Positions 9,101 through 16,921 of a stretch of 40,127 nt of DNA are shown here, piece after piece. The notes beneath the pieces were generated by a model. That model ran no database searches and was not told the DNA's origin. It worked only from the letters and a program-made list of their open reading frames with translations. The translations under genes and the position numbers were made by a program. Source of the stretch: Candidatus Omnitrophota bacterium (GTDB lineage: Bacteria; Omnitrophota; Gorgyraeia; Duberdicusellales; Duberdicusellaceae); contig JAFGCB010000003.1 of NCBI GenBank assembly GCA_016932855.1, forward strand, positions 1 to 40,127. The letters run 5' to 3'. Every line of letters begins with the position of its first letter. The stretch's first letter is position 1.

Positions 9101-9435
9101 GAGCGATGCTTCTGGCGGGAATTGTGGTAAATAACGGAATTATTTTAATCGACAGGATAAATGTCATAAAAAAGAGATCCCGGGGCAGCGATCCCAAAGA
9201 AGTAGCAAAAAAAGCCTGCCAGGAACGGACCCGGCCTATATTTATGACTTCTCTTACTACTATCCTGGGGCTTCTTCCTCTGGCTATCGACAGAAGTGAA
9301 TCAGCAAACCTCTGGTCTCCCCTGGCTATAACTGTTATCGGCGGGCTCTGCGTCTCAACAGCCCTTATGCTCTTTGTAGTTCCCGGCGTATACCTGATAC
9401 TCTCCGAAGACCTTAATCTTTTCAGGAAAGAATAA
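6178..9435 (+). CDS. RND efflux transporter (HAE1-like), second copy
   Basis: This is a 1085-residue inner-membrane RND transporter in tandem with the first and clearly diverged from it. It opens MSIVELSVKRPITILMVFLLITVFG. Its TM4 signature is GMLVDSSIVVIEN and its TM10-11 region reads LLAGIVVNNGIILIDRIN. A Pro- and Glu-rich stretch around residues 500-530 lies in the cytoplasmic loop between the two pseudo-repeats. There is no winged-helix tail. No good Shine-Dalgarno sequence precedes the ATG, but the short distance to the upstream stop suggests co-transcription. Two adjacent RND genes may form a heteromultimeric pump, as known for MdtBC, or act separately with one adaptor. An outer-membrane TolC partner is not in the window. 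Confidence 0.93.
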   Translation: MSIVELSVKRPITILMVFLLITVFGVITLQMLPIEMMPNISLGYITININIRGGIPAAKVEKKVSRPVEEAVSSVSHLKTLLSISKEGNARIILEFEPGTDMDFAALETRENFSRIRNKLPKEIEKPIIAKYQYTDTPIMILAVTSQQRTPEELRKIVDDKIKDRVQRIEGIAQVEVVGGRESKILIEVDQSRLQSYALPIGKLVDIININNINLMVGEINKVRDKYLIRTIGEFESLEDIENLAVAVTQKGSIIRIKDVADVKDSYLDPVAFARVNAQPAVSLYIQKESLANTVNTSRLIDKELKFLTRVLPEDVKIVPTFNQAEYIVGAVNRVKFALLYGAILASLILFVFLRNPRSILIIISSIPLSLMVAFSLMFFSKISLNIMSLSGLAIGVGMLVDSSIVVIENIFKKRDALQGSLDPQIMKSVSTEGTNEMALPIFASTLTTLSVFIPLIFINPETKMLYSGVANTICFSLMASLVVSLTLIPMLCSRIIQRPTPPEPQPPAFEEKIELKPPEENAPAPEKKQTIKLWFFSLFAKIRDWYDKALYASVNMRYILLLITLFIFSVAVWQGLKLDKEFIGVAEQNKFTIFVEMPTGTRLDISDEIVYKVEKFAAGVEEVKTVTTKVEPWSSKVYIELYPLNIRKISSQEVIEKIRPYTETLEPAFIYFEESEEVGTKEILIELFGYDYEVLKNLAIAAASRMKGIPKFTDLKIRMREGRPEMWVSVNKPQAALLGLTAGDISLTLHTQMRGLVATRYRGMREPLIRAKDSFRSNYSTSSLADNIIFGDEAKDVEEVSKFAPYTGDEKEIESIVRLEEKFRKTFEDLKRLSIITPEGDIVYLSQFADFTFDFGPSEIWRKDKSRMVQVSANTGGMPLGKAAEYVKTALKDMEMPKDYFWQFGGDYHKMMRNQKDMIYILLSVVLVYMILASLFESFMQPFIILTTVPLAAIGAIFLLRLTGKSISIGVLIGAMLLAGIVVNNGIILIDRINVIKKRSRGSDPKEVAKKACQERTRPIFMTSLTTILGLLPLAIDRSESANLWSPLAITVIGGLCVSTALMLFVVPGVYLILSEDLNLFRKE

Positions 9436-9525
9436 AAGATTGGGCCGGCGGTAAAATTATTAAAAAAAGCGGCATAGTTCAATAGATTAGACCAAATGCG
9501 GCCCGCGCCAGTATCGGTTATTCTA

Positions 9526-9554
9526 TTGACTTGAGCCTGAACATAGTATATTAT
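9526..9554 (+). promoter_or_regulatory. Promoter for the RND adaptor gene, leaderless geometry
   Basis: TTGACT (9526-9531) and TATTAT (9549-9554) are 17 bp apart; an overlapping TATAAT at 9552-9557 is an alternative -10. The ATG at 9563 lies 5-8 nt after the -10, so transcription should start at or next to the start codon. No Shine-Dalgarno sequence is present. Confidence 0.65.
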
Positions 9555-9562
9555 AATTTAGC

Positions 9563-10786
9563 ATGGCAAAGAAAAACATCATTATTATCATAGCTATTGC
9601 GCTGCTCTGGGGTATTTTTCTAATCTGGGCTTCGCTGGAAACTACAAGGTTTTCTAAGGGAGCAAAGCCCAAGGGCAAACAGATAAGCCAAAAATCCGAA
9701 TCCAAAAACAAGGACCTTCCCAAAGCCGCTGATTCACCCGATGCTACCCCTATTCTCGTCCGCACCTTTATAGTTAAAAAGGTCGATTTTGACGACATGC
9801 TGCCGGTAATGGGGTCTATCAAGGGAGAAAATGAGATTATTCTTAAGTTTGAGATACAGGGCGTTATTAAGAAAATAAACTTTGATGAAGGGGAAATCAT
9901 CAAACAAGGAGACGTAATCGCTTCCCTTGACCCCAAAGACGCAAGGCTAAAGCTGGCATACGCCAGCAATAAGCTGAAGGCGGCCGATGCTTCCCATAGG
10001 GCCTACCAGGAAAAATTAGAATTGCACAAAAGTCTCTTTGAAGCCAAAGCCATTATAAAAACAAAACTTGCCGAAATCGAAGCTGAAACTGAATCGGCAA
10101 AGCATCAGGTTGAATCCGCCCGGTCTGAAAAGGAACTGGCTGAAGAAGATCTTAAAAAAACCTTCATGTACGCGCCTATCGACGGCATTATGGGGCCTTT
10201 AACCGATGAGGCTGAGGAAGGCGGCTTTGTTACCCCTCAGGACAAAATCGGTTCTCTGTTAAGCATAGATAAAGTATTTGTGGAGGTTGGTATAGTTGAA
10301 CGCGATATTGATAAAATAAGGCCAGGCCAGCGGGCTAAAGTGGCTGTGGACGCTTATACCGATACTCCTTTTGAGGGCAAAATTGAAAGGGTGTTTCCGG
10401 TAGTCGAAGGAAAAAGCAGGACCCTTACCGCAAAAATAAGGGTGGAAAATCCCAAAGGGCAGCTTCTTCCCGGAATGTTCGCCCGGACTGAAATATACCT
10501 TAAAGAGCTGAAAGACGCTATGCTGGTTCCCTCAGTCGCCCTTATTCCCATGGGACCGGGCATATACATACTTCCGGTAATACCCCAGGAAACCCTGGAC
10601 ACCGAAACCGGATCGGAAACAGGAAAGGTAATCTTAAAACAGGTCGATGTCGGCTATCTTACCACTGACTTTGCCGAAATTAAAAAAGGTGTGGAAGTCG
10701 GGGATTTAGTTATAACCGAAGCTCAGGGTAAGCTTAAAGACAAGGCTTTTGTAAAGATTATCGGAAAAGAAGAAGTACGCTTTTAA
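9563..10786 (+). CDS. RND periplasmic adaptor (HlyD/AcrA-type membrane fusion protein)
   Basis: This 407-residue adaptor would bridge the RND pump to an outer-membrane channel. An N-terminal membrane anchor (about residues 5-22) lacks a lipobox Cys, so it is probably anchored by the helix. A biotinyl-lipoyl-like half-motif follows (GVIKKINFDEGEIIKQGDVIASLDP). Next comes an alpha-helical hairpin near residues 128-195, the second lipoyl half (YAPIDGIMGPL), and beta-barrel and membrane-proximal domains with the usual LLPGMFARTEIYL segment. It lies 127 bp after the second RND gene and has its own promoter, which would let adaptor level be set apart from the pumps. It converges with the PpiC-type gene, with only 4 bp between stops. 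Confidence 0.93.
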   Translation: MAKKNIIIIIAIALLWGIFLIWASLETTRFSKGAKPKGKQISQKSESKNKDLPKAADSPDATPILVRTFIVKKVDFDDMLPVMGSIKGENEIILKFEIQGVIKKINFDEGEIIKQGDVIASLDPKDARLKLAYASNKLKAADASHRAYQEKLELHKSLFEAKAIIKTKLAEIEAETESAKHQVESARSEKELAEEDLKKTFMYAPIDGIMGPLTDEAEEGGFVTPQDKIGSLLSIDKVFVEVGIVERDIDKIRPGQRAKVAVDAYTDTPFEGKIERVFPVVEGKSRTLTAKIRVENPKGQLLPGMFARTEIYLKELKDAMLVPSVALIPMGPGIYILPVIPQETLDTETGSETGKVILKQVDVGYLTTDFAEIKKGVEVGDLVITEAQGKLKDKAFVKIIGKEEVRF

Positions 10787-10790
10787 TATT

Positions 10791-11675
10791 CTATTTCAAT
10801 AAATCCTCGTTAATCACCACTTTCGCCTTCTGCCTGGCAACATTAACCAATTCATTAACAGCCTTGTTCTGCTTGTCAACTCTTAAAGCGTTTCGTATAT
10901 TCTCTTTTACCTGCGATAAAGAGGAAGTGGTGGCTTCTTTTTTATCGTCCAGCTTAACGATATAGAACTTGCCGTCGTCTGACTTAAATATACTGGAGAC
11001 CTCCCCCTTATCCAAGGCGGATACCGCATCCCAGAACTTCCTGAATTTATTATTAATATCGTAAGTAATATACCCCAAGTCTCCTGCCTTGTCTTTGGAT
11101 GCAACCACTGAATACTTCTGGGCGAGAGCAGAGAAATCTTCTCCCTGAAGAAGCCTGATATAAAGGTTTCTGGCTTCTGACTCGTCATTTACTACAATCT
11201 CTCTTACTTTCACCTGCTCGGGAGTCTTAAAATAATCGGTATTTTGATTATAAAAATTTTCTATCTCCACGTCTGTAACGCTTATGTCTTTTACTGTATT
11301 TATAATGAGCTTTTGGGCCATGAGGTTTTGCCTGTAGTTTTCCATCGCCTCTATTACACCTTTTTCCTCTCCTAGCTTGCGGGCCTTAGCCTCTTGGGCC
11401 AGAAGAGCAGTTCTTACCAGCTCCCGCAAAACCCTGGCCTTGAATTCGTAACTATTAATATCCAGGTTCTGCTGTTTGGCAAGGGGCTCGAGCGTTTTTA
11501 GCCGTTTTTCAAAGTCTTCTAATCCCATTTTCCAATCGTTTACCTGCACAAGTAGAGGCCCGTTAATATCCCTGGCCGCGATACCGGCATCCTCGCTCTT
11601 TAAACCAACCTTGTCACAGGCGCAAAAAGACAGACAAGCTAAGCACACAAATATTGAAATGCAAAAAATTCTCAT
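10791..11675 (-). CDS. PpiC/SurA-type peptidyl-prolyl isomerase, probable lipoprotein
   Basis: This is a 294-residue periplasmic folding factor. The chosen ATG at 11675 has a strong GGGAGGT Shine-Dalgarno sequence and starts a signal peptide (MRIFCISIFVCLACLSFCAC) with candidate lipidation Cys at its end; the frame upstream is open but would place the signal 61 residues inside. A SurA-like helical N domain runs to about residue 160. A parvulin rotamase domain follows (about 165-255: VREIVVNDESEA, then FSALAQKYSV and GDLGYI), with a C-terminal helix. The lipobox is imperfect, so lipidation is likely rather than certain. It sits 64 bp downstream of the REC-GGDEF gene on the same strand and could be its last co-transcribed gene. 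It may help outer-membrane or secreted protein folding. Confidence 0.88.
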   Translation of the reverse strand: MRIFCISIFVCLACLSFCACDKVGLKSEDAGIAARDINGPLLVQVNDWKMGLEDFEKRLKTLEPLAKQQNLDINSYEFKARVLRELVRTALLAQEAKARKLGEEKGVIEAMENYRQNLMAQKLIINTVKDISVTDVEIENFYNQNTDYFKTPEQVKVREIVVNDESEARNLYIRLLQGEDFSALAQKYSVVASKDKAGDLGYITYDINNKFRKFWDAVSALDKGEVSSIFKSDDGKFYIVKLDDKKEATTSSLSQVKENIRNALRVDKQNKAVNELVNVARQKAKVVINEDLLK

Positions 11676-11739
11676 TTCTAAACCTCCCTTGTAAAAAAAC
11701 CCTGCGTAAACGCTTGATGCCGCAATTCCGAATTTATAA

Positions 11740-12699
11740 TTACTTCTTCTTTTCTTTTTCCTTCCTTTCTCTATCTTCCCGCTTTTCCTCGATATAGATA
11801 CTTTTCTCAAAAGTTTTAGCGTATTTTTTAAGCTCCGCGCCCACGCTTGAAACCTCACCTATATGCTTAAAATCTCTTTCAGTATTGGTAACAATGCCTA
11901 TGGATATGGACACCACCGAGAACTTCTCTTCCCTTCCCAGGCGGTCTTTACTTAATATAAAACCTCTTTTTCTGTCTTCCTCGGTATAAAACAAAGGCGC
12001 TTTTTCATCGAACTTCTCTATAACCTCCTTGGCAATGCTTACTGATCTTTCCGGGACTGTAACTACCACAAAATCATCCCCTCCTATGTGGCCGACAAAA
12101 TCCTCCTCTTTTCCTTTGGAATGAAGGGCTTCTATTATTATCCAGGCGGTTTCCTTTATAAGCTCGTCTCCTCTTTCAAAGCCGTAATAATCGTTATAGG
12201 CCTTAAACTTGTCCAGGTCCAGGTAAAGTACGGCGAATTTTTTATTATGTATAATCCTGTTCTGGACTTCATTCATTATCGAAACATTGCCCGGCAGCCT
12301 GGTCAAGGGATTAGCGTCTAAGTCCCGGGTGGACCGCTTCAGAACCATTCTTACTCTTGCCATAAGCTCATCGGGCTCAAAGGGTTTTACAATGTAATCA
12401 TCGGCTCCGGCGTCCAGGCCCTCTATCTTGTCATGGACTTCTCCCTTGCCGGTAAGAAGGATGATCGGCAGATGCAGAAATAAAGGGTCCTCTCTTATTT
12501 CCTTGCACACCTGAATCCCTGTTTTCTTGGGCATTTTGTAATCCAGAATAACCAATGAAGGGTTTTGCTTCCTTATCAAGACTAAAGCTTCCTCGCCGTC
12601 GCAGGCCTCGATAATATCATACAACTCCTCTAGAACGCTCTTTAGTATGTCGCGTATGAAAGGTTCGTCGTCTACGATAAGTATTTTTTCTCTAGGCAT
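11740..12699 (-). CDS. Response regulator: REC plus GGDEF-like (GGDDF) domain
   Basis: This is a 319-residue cytoplasmic regulator. The receiver domain (residues 4-120) has the acidic DDE pocket, phospho-acceptor D53 in VILDYKMP, the T in LLTGK and the K in VKPF. The second domain (about 130-310) starts NPLTRLPGN and has the DLDKFKAYND metal-site segment. The signature at residues 206-210 is GGDDF instead of GGDEF or GGEEF, so the fourth position is Asp. No upstream RxxD inhibitory site is visible. If active it would make cyclic di-GMP in response to phosphorylation; the substitution makes activity uncertain. A Lys/Glu-rich tail ends the protein. It follows the histidine kinase gene by 18 bp and is presumably its partner. 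AAGGAA ahead of the ATG is a reasonable ribosome site. Confidence 0.92.
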   Translation of the reverse strand: MPREKILIVDDEPFIRDILKSVLEELYDIIEACDGEEALVLIRKQNPSLVILDYKMPKKTGIQVCKEIREDPLFLHLPIILLTGKGEVHDKIEGLDAGADDYIVKPFEPDELMARVRMVLKRSTRDLDANPLTRLPGNVSIMNEVQNRIIHNKKFAVLYLDLDKFKAYNDYYGFERGDELIKETAWIIIEALHSKGKEEDFVGHIGGDDFVVVTVPERSVSIAKEVIEKFDEKAPLFYTEEDRKRGFILSKDRLGREEKFSVVSISIGIVTNTERDFKHIGEVSSVGAELKKYAKTFEKSIYIEEKREDRERKEKEKKK

Positions 12700-12717
12700 A
12701 TTGGTTTCCTTTTTATT

Positions 12718-14211
12718 TTAGCGCGGCAGGGTAAATATAAAGTTGGCCCCCTCGCCCAATGCGCTCTCTGCCCAGATATCTCCCTTGTGGGCTTTTACTA
12801 TGTTTTTAGCCAGGGACAGTCCCAGGCCCGTTCCCTTGAGCTCCTTGTTTACAGGATTATCTACTTTGTAAAACTCCCTGAAAACATTTCCTAAATCTTC
12901 CTGAGAAATGCCTATGCCTTCATCCTTGACGCTTACCTTAACGTAGTCTTTTTCCTCCCCCACAGCGATTGTTATGGCCTTATCTTGAGGCGTAAATTTC
13001 ACGGCGTTATTCAAAAGATTAATAAGGACTCTTTCGATAAGCTTCTTATCGGCGTCAATAGCCAGGCTTTCGGGACACTCGAGCTTAAGATGGATGTTTT
13101 TTTCCTGCATCTGAGGAAAAAGTAAATCTCCGACTCTTTTTGCAAGCTCAACAATATCTACTTTCTGTATATCTATCTTCATCCTGCCCGATTCTATCCG
13201 GGCGATATCTAAAAGGTCGTTAATCATGCTTACCAGGCTGTCCGATTGCTGGTTTATTCTCTCCAGGCGCACCTTTATATCGGAAGGAAGCTTACCGAAC
13301 TTCTCCTGGACCAAAAGCGAGGCGTATCCCTTTATTGAAGTAAGAGGCGTGCGCAATTCATGGGAGACGGCCGAGACAAACTGGCTTTTTAATTGATTTA
13401 TCTTGCTTATCTCTTCTAAAGCCCTCTGCAAATCCCGGGTTCTTTCATTTATCTTCACCTCCAGTTCCTGCTGGGAATTATAGAGCTGCTCGAAAAGGGC
13501 GATATTCTCAATAGCTTGCGAGATTTGAGTAGAGAGAATTTCTATAGTTTCTCTTACCCCTTTAAATATCTCCTCTTCCGAAAAGCTCCCCAAAATCACC
13601 ACCCCCAATACGCCTTCCTTGGTCTGGATAACGCTTACGATGAAAGACTTCAGTTTTATCTCTTCTTTAAGATGCTTGCGCACCTGCTCAAAAGAAGAAG
13701 ATAAATTATTGGGGTAAAGTATTCGCTCCTTAATTAATAAATCAAGAAAGTCTTTCTGCTTCATCAGCCCCAAAAGAACATTAAGGCTTTCTTTGTTGTC
13801 AAGGCCTATACTCGTTTTTGCAACCAGCGAGCCTTTTTCTTTAAGGACAACCAGACACAGCTCAAAGCCGAGCTCGCTTATTATCTCTGGTCTTATATGG
13901 GAAAAAATCTTCTCCTCTTCCAGGGAACTGCTTAAATCCTGGGAAAGCCTCTGAAGCGCCAAGAGACTTGTAATCTTTCTGTCCAATTCCTCCTGGGTCT
14001 GGCTTAACTCCAGGTCTGTCTTTACTATCAGGCGGGCCTGCTCATCCATCTCTTCTAAATTATCCTCTAACTTTCTTATTTTATCCTCGCGTTCTTTTAT
14101 CTCGTCTATTTTCTTTAAATAAAGGAAGGTTAGGATTGCCACCACCAAAAGAGAGCTTATTCCCATAAACAATGAAATATCCGTAAAAAAAACCGTTCGT
14201 AAAAAATCCAT
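12718..14211 (-). CDS. Membrane-anchored histidine kinase, GAF-HisKA-HATPase
   Basis: This is a 497-residue sensor kinase. One N-terminal membrane helix (about 12-32) is followed by a coiled coil (35-90), a GAF-like domain (about 90-245), a second coiled coil, then HisKA with phospho-acceptor H284 in SHELRTPLTSIKGY. The HATPase_c domain carries an N box (LINLLNNAVKF), G1 (DEGIGI) and G2 (KGTGLGLSLAKNIV). The lack of a periplasmic domain suggests cytoplasmic signals sensed by the GAF domain. Its start codon overlaps the FIST gene stop by one base (TAATG), so the two are translationally coupled. Likely order of information is FIST/GAF to kinase to REC-GGDDF output. Confidence 0.94.
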   Translation of the reverse strand: MDFLRTVFFTDISLFMGISSLLVVAILTFLYLKKIDEIKEREDKIRKLEDNLEEMDEQARLIVKTDLELSQTQEELDRKITSLLALQRLSQDLSSSLEEEKIFSHIRPEIISELGFELCLVVLKEKGSLVAKTSIGLDNKESLNVLLGLMKQKDFLDLLIKERILYPNNLSSSFEQVRKHLKEEIKLKSFIVSVIQTKEGVLGVVILGSFSEEEIFKGVRETIEILSTQISQAIENIALFEQLYNSQQELEVKINERTRDLQRALEEISKINQLKSQFVSAVSHELRTPLTSIKGYASLLVQEKFGKLPSDIKVRLERINQQSDSLVSMINDLLDIARIESGRMKIDIQKVDIVELAKRVGDLLFPQMQEKNIHLKLECPESLAIDADKKLIERVLINLLNNAVKFTPQDKAITIAVGEEKDYVKVSVKDEGIGISQEDLGNVFREFYKVDNPVNKELKGTGLGLSLAKNIVKAHKGDIWAESALGEGANFIFTLPR

Positions 14212-15383
14212 TACTTCTGCCCCGCCGTTATGAAAGAAAAGCTATTCTCTAATATAAAATGGCCCAGCCCTATTCTGGAAGAATGCAAAGTGCCCATGCC
14301 GTAAAAAGAAACCCCTCCTACCAGACCGACTTCACCTACAGCCTCTTTAAGAGCCTCTATCTGCCTGTAATAAAAAGCCCCCAGCAGCCTGTAGCGGTAA
14401 AAAGAATCAAAGAAAAAACATATCCTTGGCTTTCTGATTTTATCCTTGCAATCCTTGGCGGCGTTGCTTAAAGCATTTATCAAGGAATGCCGTACCGGTA
14501 TCATAAGCTTTATCTCATCCGATAAAACATCTTTTAAAAAAGAAATCGACCCGTCGGAATTAAAAGCCCTGGGTATGCCTATAATATACCCCGAAAAATC
14601 TTTGGCTTTAAACCCCAGGGGGTAGCGACTGATTACTTTTTTAAAATAATTATTCGAGTGGATTATTTTTTCTCCGAAATAATCCCTGTAGAAATCTACT
14701 GCCGGCTTATTATCTATTTCTTTAATTAAATTCCTGCTGAAAGAAGTAACCCTGCCGCCTTTTCCTAGAGGGCTGAAGCCCGAGCCTGTCTCAAGGAAAA
14801 TATCCGGATTATCAAAAAAAAGAATCCCCACCGCCCCGGAAGTAATGATATTCTCGTTATGTAAGAGCAACAGAGGATGGGTGGATTCCTCTTCACAGGA
14901 AAAAATCCCTGAAAAGGGAAAATTCCTGCCCAGGCCCCTTTCAATGCCCTTTAGAAAATTCGATACCGAAGAGAATTTGAATCTGGCGAAGCTTAAGAAA
15001 AAGCTCCTCCTTTTGTGCTGAGCCTGGCGCAGAATCCTCCAGATAAATCTCTCCGACGCCTCGGCCATGTCTTTCTCTTCGGAAAAAATTCCGGCGGAGA
15101 ATTCTATGCCGGAAAACCCTATTATTATCAACCCCCGTTTAAAAAAAGCGTGTTCGGCTACCAAGAACGGCAAAGAACAACCTATAACTGTGCGGGGGTT
15201 TAAGACGCGCTTTATGCTGTAAGGGATCTTCCTTGCCTCTTCTAGGGGCAAATTAAAAAATACAATGCACAAATCTATCTTGGGAAAGGCTGATTTTGAC
15301 CGCAGCTGGACGCTTGCTTCTCTTACCGCCTCCTCAGCGCTGTAATGCCTGCTAAATCCAAACGCTATGTCTATATTGCTCAT
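14211..15383 (-). CDS. FIST-domain sensory protein
   Basis: This 390-residue cytoplasmic protein has the FIST N and C domain layout: an N-terminal segment with IDLCIVFFNLP and TVIGCSLPFL, a middle FSGIFSCEEE, and a C-terminal part with ICFFFDSFYRYRLLGA and VGGVSFYGMG. FIST domains are known input modules often paired with histidine kinases or GGDEF proteins, and are thought to bind small ligands such as amino acids. Here FIST is a stand-alone protein coupled by TAATG to the kinase gene. The ATG at 15383 is preferred to the adjacent TTG. The leader (15384-15510) holds a hairpin near 15396-15421, GGGTTGCC with GGCATCCC, one mismatch. Confidence 0.85.
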   Translation of the reverse strand: MSNIDIAFGFSRHYSAEEAVREASVQLRSKSAFPKIDLCIVFFNLPLEEARKIPYSIKRVLNPRTVIGCSLPFLVAEHAFFKRGLIIIGFSGIEFSAGIFSEEKDMAEASERFIWRILRQAQHKRRSFFLSFARFKFSSVSNFLKGIERGLGRNFPFSGIFSCEEESTHPLLLLHNENIITSGAVGILFFDNPDIFLETGSGFSPLGKGGRVTSFSRNLIKEIDNKPAVDFYRDYFGEKIIHSNNYFKKVISRYPLGFKAKDFSGYIIGIPRAFNSDGSISFLKDVLSDEIKLMIPVRHSLINALSNAAKDCKDKIRKPRICFFFDSFYRYRLLGAFYYRQIEALKEAVGEVGLVGGVSFYGMGTLHSSRIGLGHFILENSFSFITAGQK

Positions 15384-15509
15384 CAAGCTTTTAAGGGTTG
15401 CCCGTTTTTTAAGGCATCCCGTTGTGTCCGTGCCGCCGCTTAAACCATAAGGTTAGATATATTTTATAACAATAATCGGGCAAGGTTAAGAGAAAAAATC
15501 TTGTTTGTG

Positions 15510-16322
15510 TTAAACAATCTCCAAGTCCACTACTCTGTCTAAATTGAAGCTGCGTTCCTCTTCTCTTAAAAAACATCTGGCCACAAGCGATATTTTATAT
15601 CCCGCGTTTTCTATACGCAAAGGCAGGACTTCCCTTTCGGTAAGCTCGTTCTTGTAGAGAGAATAGTATCTGATCCTAAGCTTTGTTCCTTCGGCCAGGG
15701 CCTCCTGAATAAGGGATATCTTGGAATTATTTATCTTAAAAGACAAGCCTTTGTTGGCTCCGAAAACAGTGTAGATATTCTCCAGGGTCAAAATTCCTTT
15801 TTCCTCCAAATAAGGAACCATCTTTACGAATACATCTGCCGCAACCTGGGAATCCTGCTTGGCCCTGTGGGAAGTGTCCTGGGGTATATTAAAAAACCTG
15901 GCTACGCTTGAAAGGTTAAAACGGGCAAGGTCTTTCAGCAGCGTCCTGCAAATTATAAGAATATCAACCGGGGGGTTGACAAGAGGCTCTCTATTTGCGG
16001 ACTTAAGCTGGGGGTTAAGAAAACTTAAGTCGAATCCTATGTTGTAAGCAAAAATAGGTAAGTCTTCGATGAATTCCAAGAAGCCGTCGATAATCTCTTC
16101 GAAACTGGGGCAGGCGGCTACATCGCCCTGGACAATCCCATGAATAGCGCTTGCCTGCTGCGGTATGTCTCTCTGGGGGTTTACCAGGCTATTAAAGGAA
16201 GATGTTATTTTTAAGTCTTTTACTTTTACTGCCCCTATTTCGCAAATCTTATCGCCCTGCTCGGGATTAAGCCCGGTTGTCTCAACATCAAAAACTACGA
16301 ATTCCGCTGATTTTATAAGCAT
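15510..16322 (-). CDS. DEDDh 3'-5' exonuclease (DnaQ-like) with WYL-like C domain
   Basis: This is a 270-residue protein. Residues 7-165 form a DnaQ/epsilon-type exonuclease with exo I (VFDVETTGL, D12 and E14), exo II (AYNIGFDLSFL) and exo III of the DEDDh type (SHRAKQDSQVAADVF). Residues about 195-270 (TKLRIRYYSLYKNELTEREVLPLRI and LVARCFLREEERSFNLDRVVDLEIV) look like a WYL domain, a fold that binds nucleic acid or nucleotide ligands and usually sits in HTH regulators. There is no polymerase or GIY-YIG part. It may act in repair, or in ligand-controlled nuclease activity; the exact role is unknown. Stop and start are clear. Its upstream gap holds a 7-bp inverted repeat, TGCAACA/TGTTGCA, at about 16334-16368. 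Confidence 0.85.
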   Translation of the reverse strand: MLIKSAEFVVFDVETTGLNPEQGDKICEIGAVKVKDLKITSSFNSLVNPQRDIPQQASAIHGIVQGDVAACPSFEEIIDGFLEFIEDLPIFAYNIGFDLSFLNPQLKSANREPLVNPPVDILIICRTLLKDLARFNLSSVARFFNIPQDTSHRAKQDSQVAADVFVKMVPYLEEKGILTLENIYTVFGANKGLSFKINNSKISLIQEALAEGTKLRIRYYSLYKNELTEREVLPLRIENAGYKISLVARCFLREEERSFNLDRVVDLEIV

Positions 16323-16402
16323 ATTCCGCTACTTATGCAACATTTTTGTTTCAAACTAAAGTGTTGCAATTGGAGGGTTTTAGCCGGTTTTCGCCCCGGG
16401 TG

Positions 16403-16726
16403 CTAGCCGATTATAGCGCCGGCGGGGACTTGCTTTTCCGGCTGAAGAAGCACCGGGCCTTTGTCCGAATTTGCCGCCAGAAGCATCCCTTGAGACTCGA
16501 CTCCCCGCAAGGCTTTGGGCTCTAAATTCTCTAAAACCACTATCTGCTTACCTGCAAGCTCATCCAGAGAATAAGAAACCTTGATCCCGGCTACAAGCTG
16601 GACTTCCTTATCCCCCAAATCAACCTTTAAAACATAGAGTTTATCAGCATTAGGGTGAAGCTCGGCTTGCTTAATCGTTCCGACCTTAAGAACCATCTTG
16701 GAAAAATCCTCAAAAGAAATACTCAT
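16403..16726 (-). CDS. Free-standing tRNA-binding OB-fold protein (MetRS beta-subunit-like)
   Basis: This 107-residue protein matches the C-terminal EMAPII/Trbp111-like domain of methionyl-tRNA synthetase: VGTIKQAELHPNADKLYVLKVDLG, then QLVAGI, IVVLENLEPKALRGVESQGMLLAA. In many bacteria this domain is fused to MetRS; in others it is a separate beta subunit or CsaA-like chaperone. The synthetase itself is not in the window. An AGGAGGA Shine-Dalgarno sequence precedes the ATG at good spacing. A strong promoter at 16855-16883 gives a leader of about 120 nt. Confidence 0.88.
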   Translation of the reverse strand: MSISFEDFSKMVLKVGTIKQAELHPNADKLYVLKVDLGDKEVQLVAGIKVSYSLDELAGKQIVVLENLEPKALRGVESQGMLLAANSDKGPVLLQPEKQVPAGAIIG

Positions 16727-16812
16727 AAATCCTCCTGTGCTATTAAGAACCTGCGACCTTCAAATAAACCCCGGAAAACGTAAGCACAGACACAATAATT
16801 TTATATCGCTAT

Positions 16813-16847
16813 TCTATTCTCTGTACTCTGTTATCTGTAATCTACGA
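16813..16847. repeat. Five 7-bp tandem units (TCTNTNN) at transcription start
   Basis: Units tctattc, tctgtac, tctgtta, tctgtaa and tctacga follow one another without gaps. They lie immediately downstream of the -10 of the promoter serving the 16726 gene, that is in the first bases of its mRNA leader. Confidence 0.6.
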
Positions 16848-16854
16848 AATATAA

Positions 16855-16883
16855 ATCTTATCCTAAAGAAATTGTCTTGTCAA
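16855..16883 (-). promoter_or_regulatory. Promoter for the tRNA-binding protein gene
   Basis: On the minus strand TTGACA (16878-16883) and TAAGAT (16855-16860) are separated by 17 bp. The -35 is perfect. The start site would fall near 16848, about 120 nt before the ATG at 16726. Confidence 0.7.
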
Positions 16884-16921
16884 GGAAGGTAAATATAGCG
16901 GATTTATGAAAGGTAAGTTAA

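Noticed and set aside
10791-11858. A longer 355-residue start for the PpiC-type lipoprotein
   Set aside because: The extra 61 residues are basic and low-complexity, would bury the signal peptide, and lack the strong ribosome site found at 11675.
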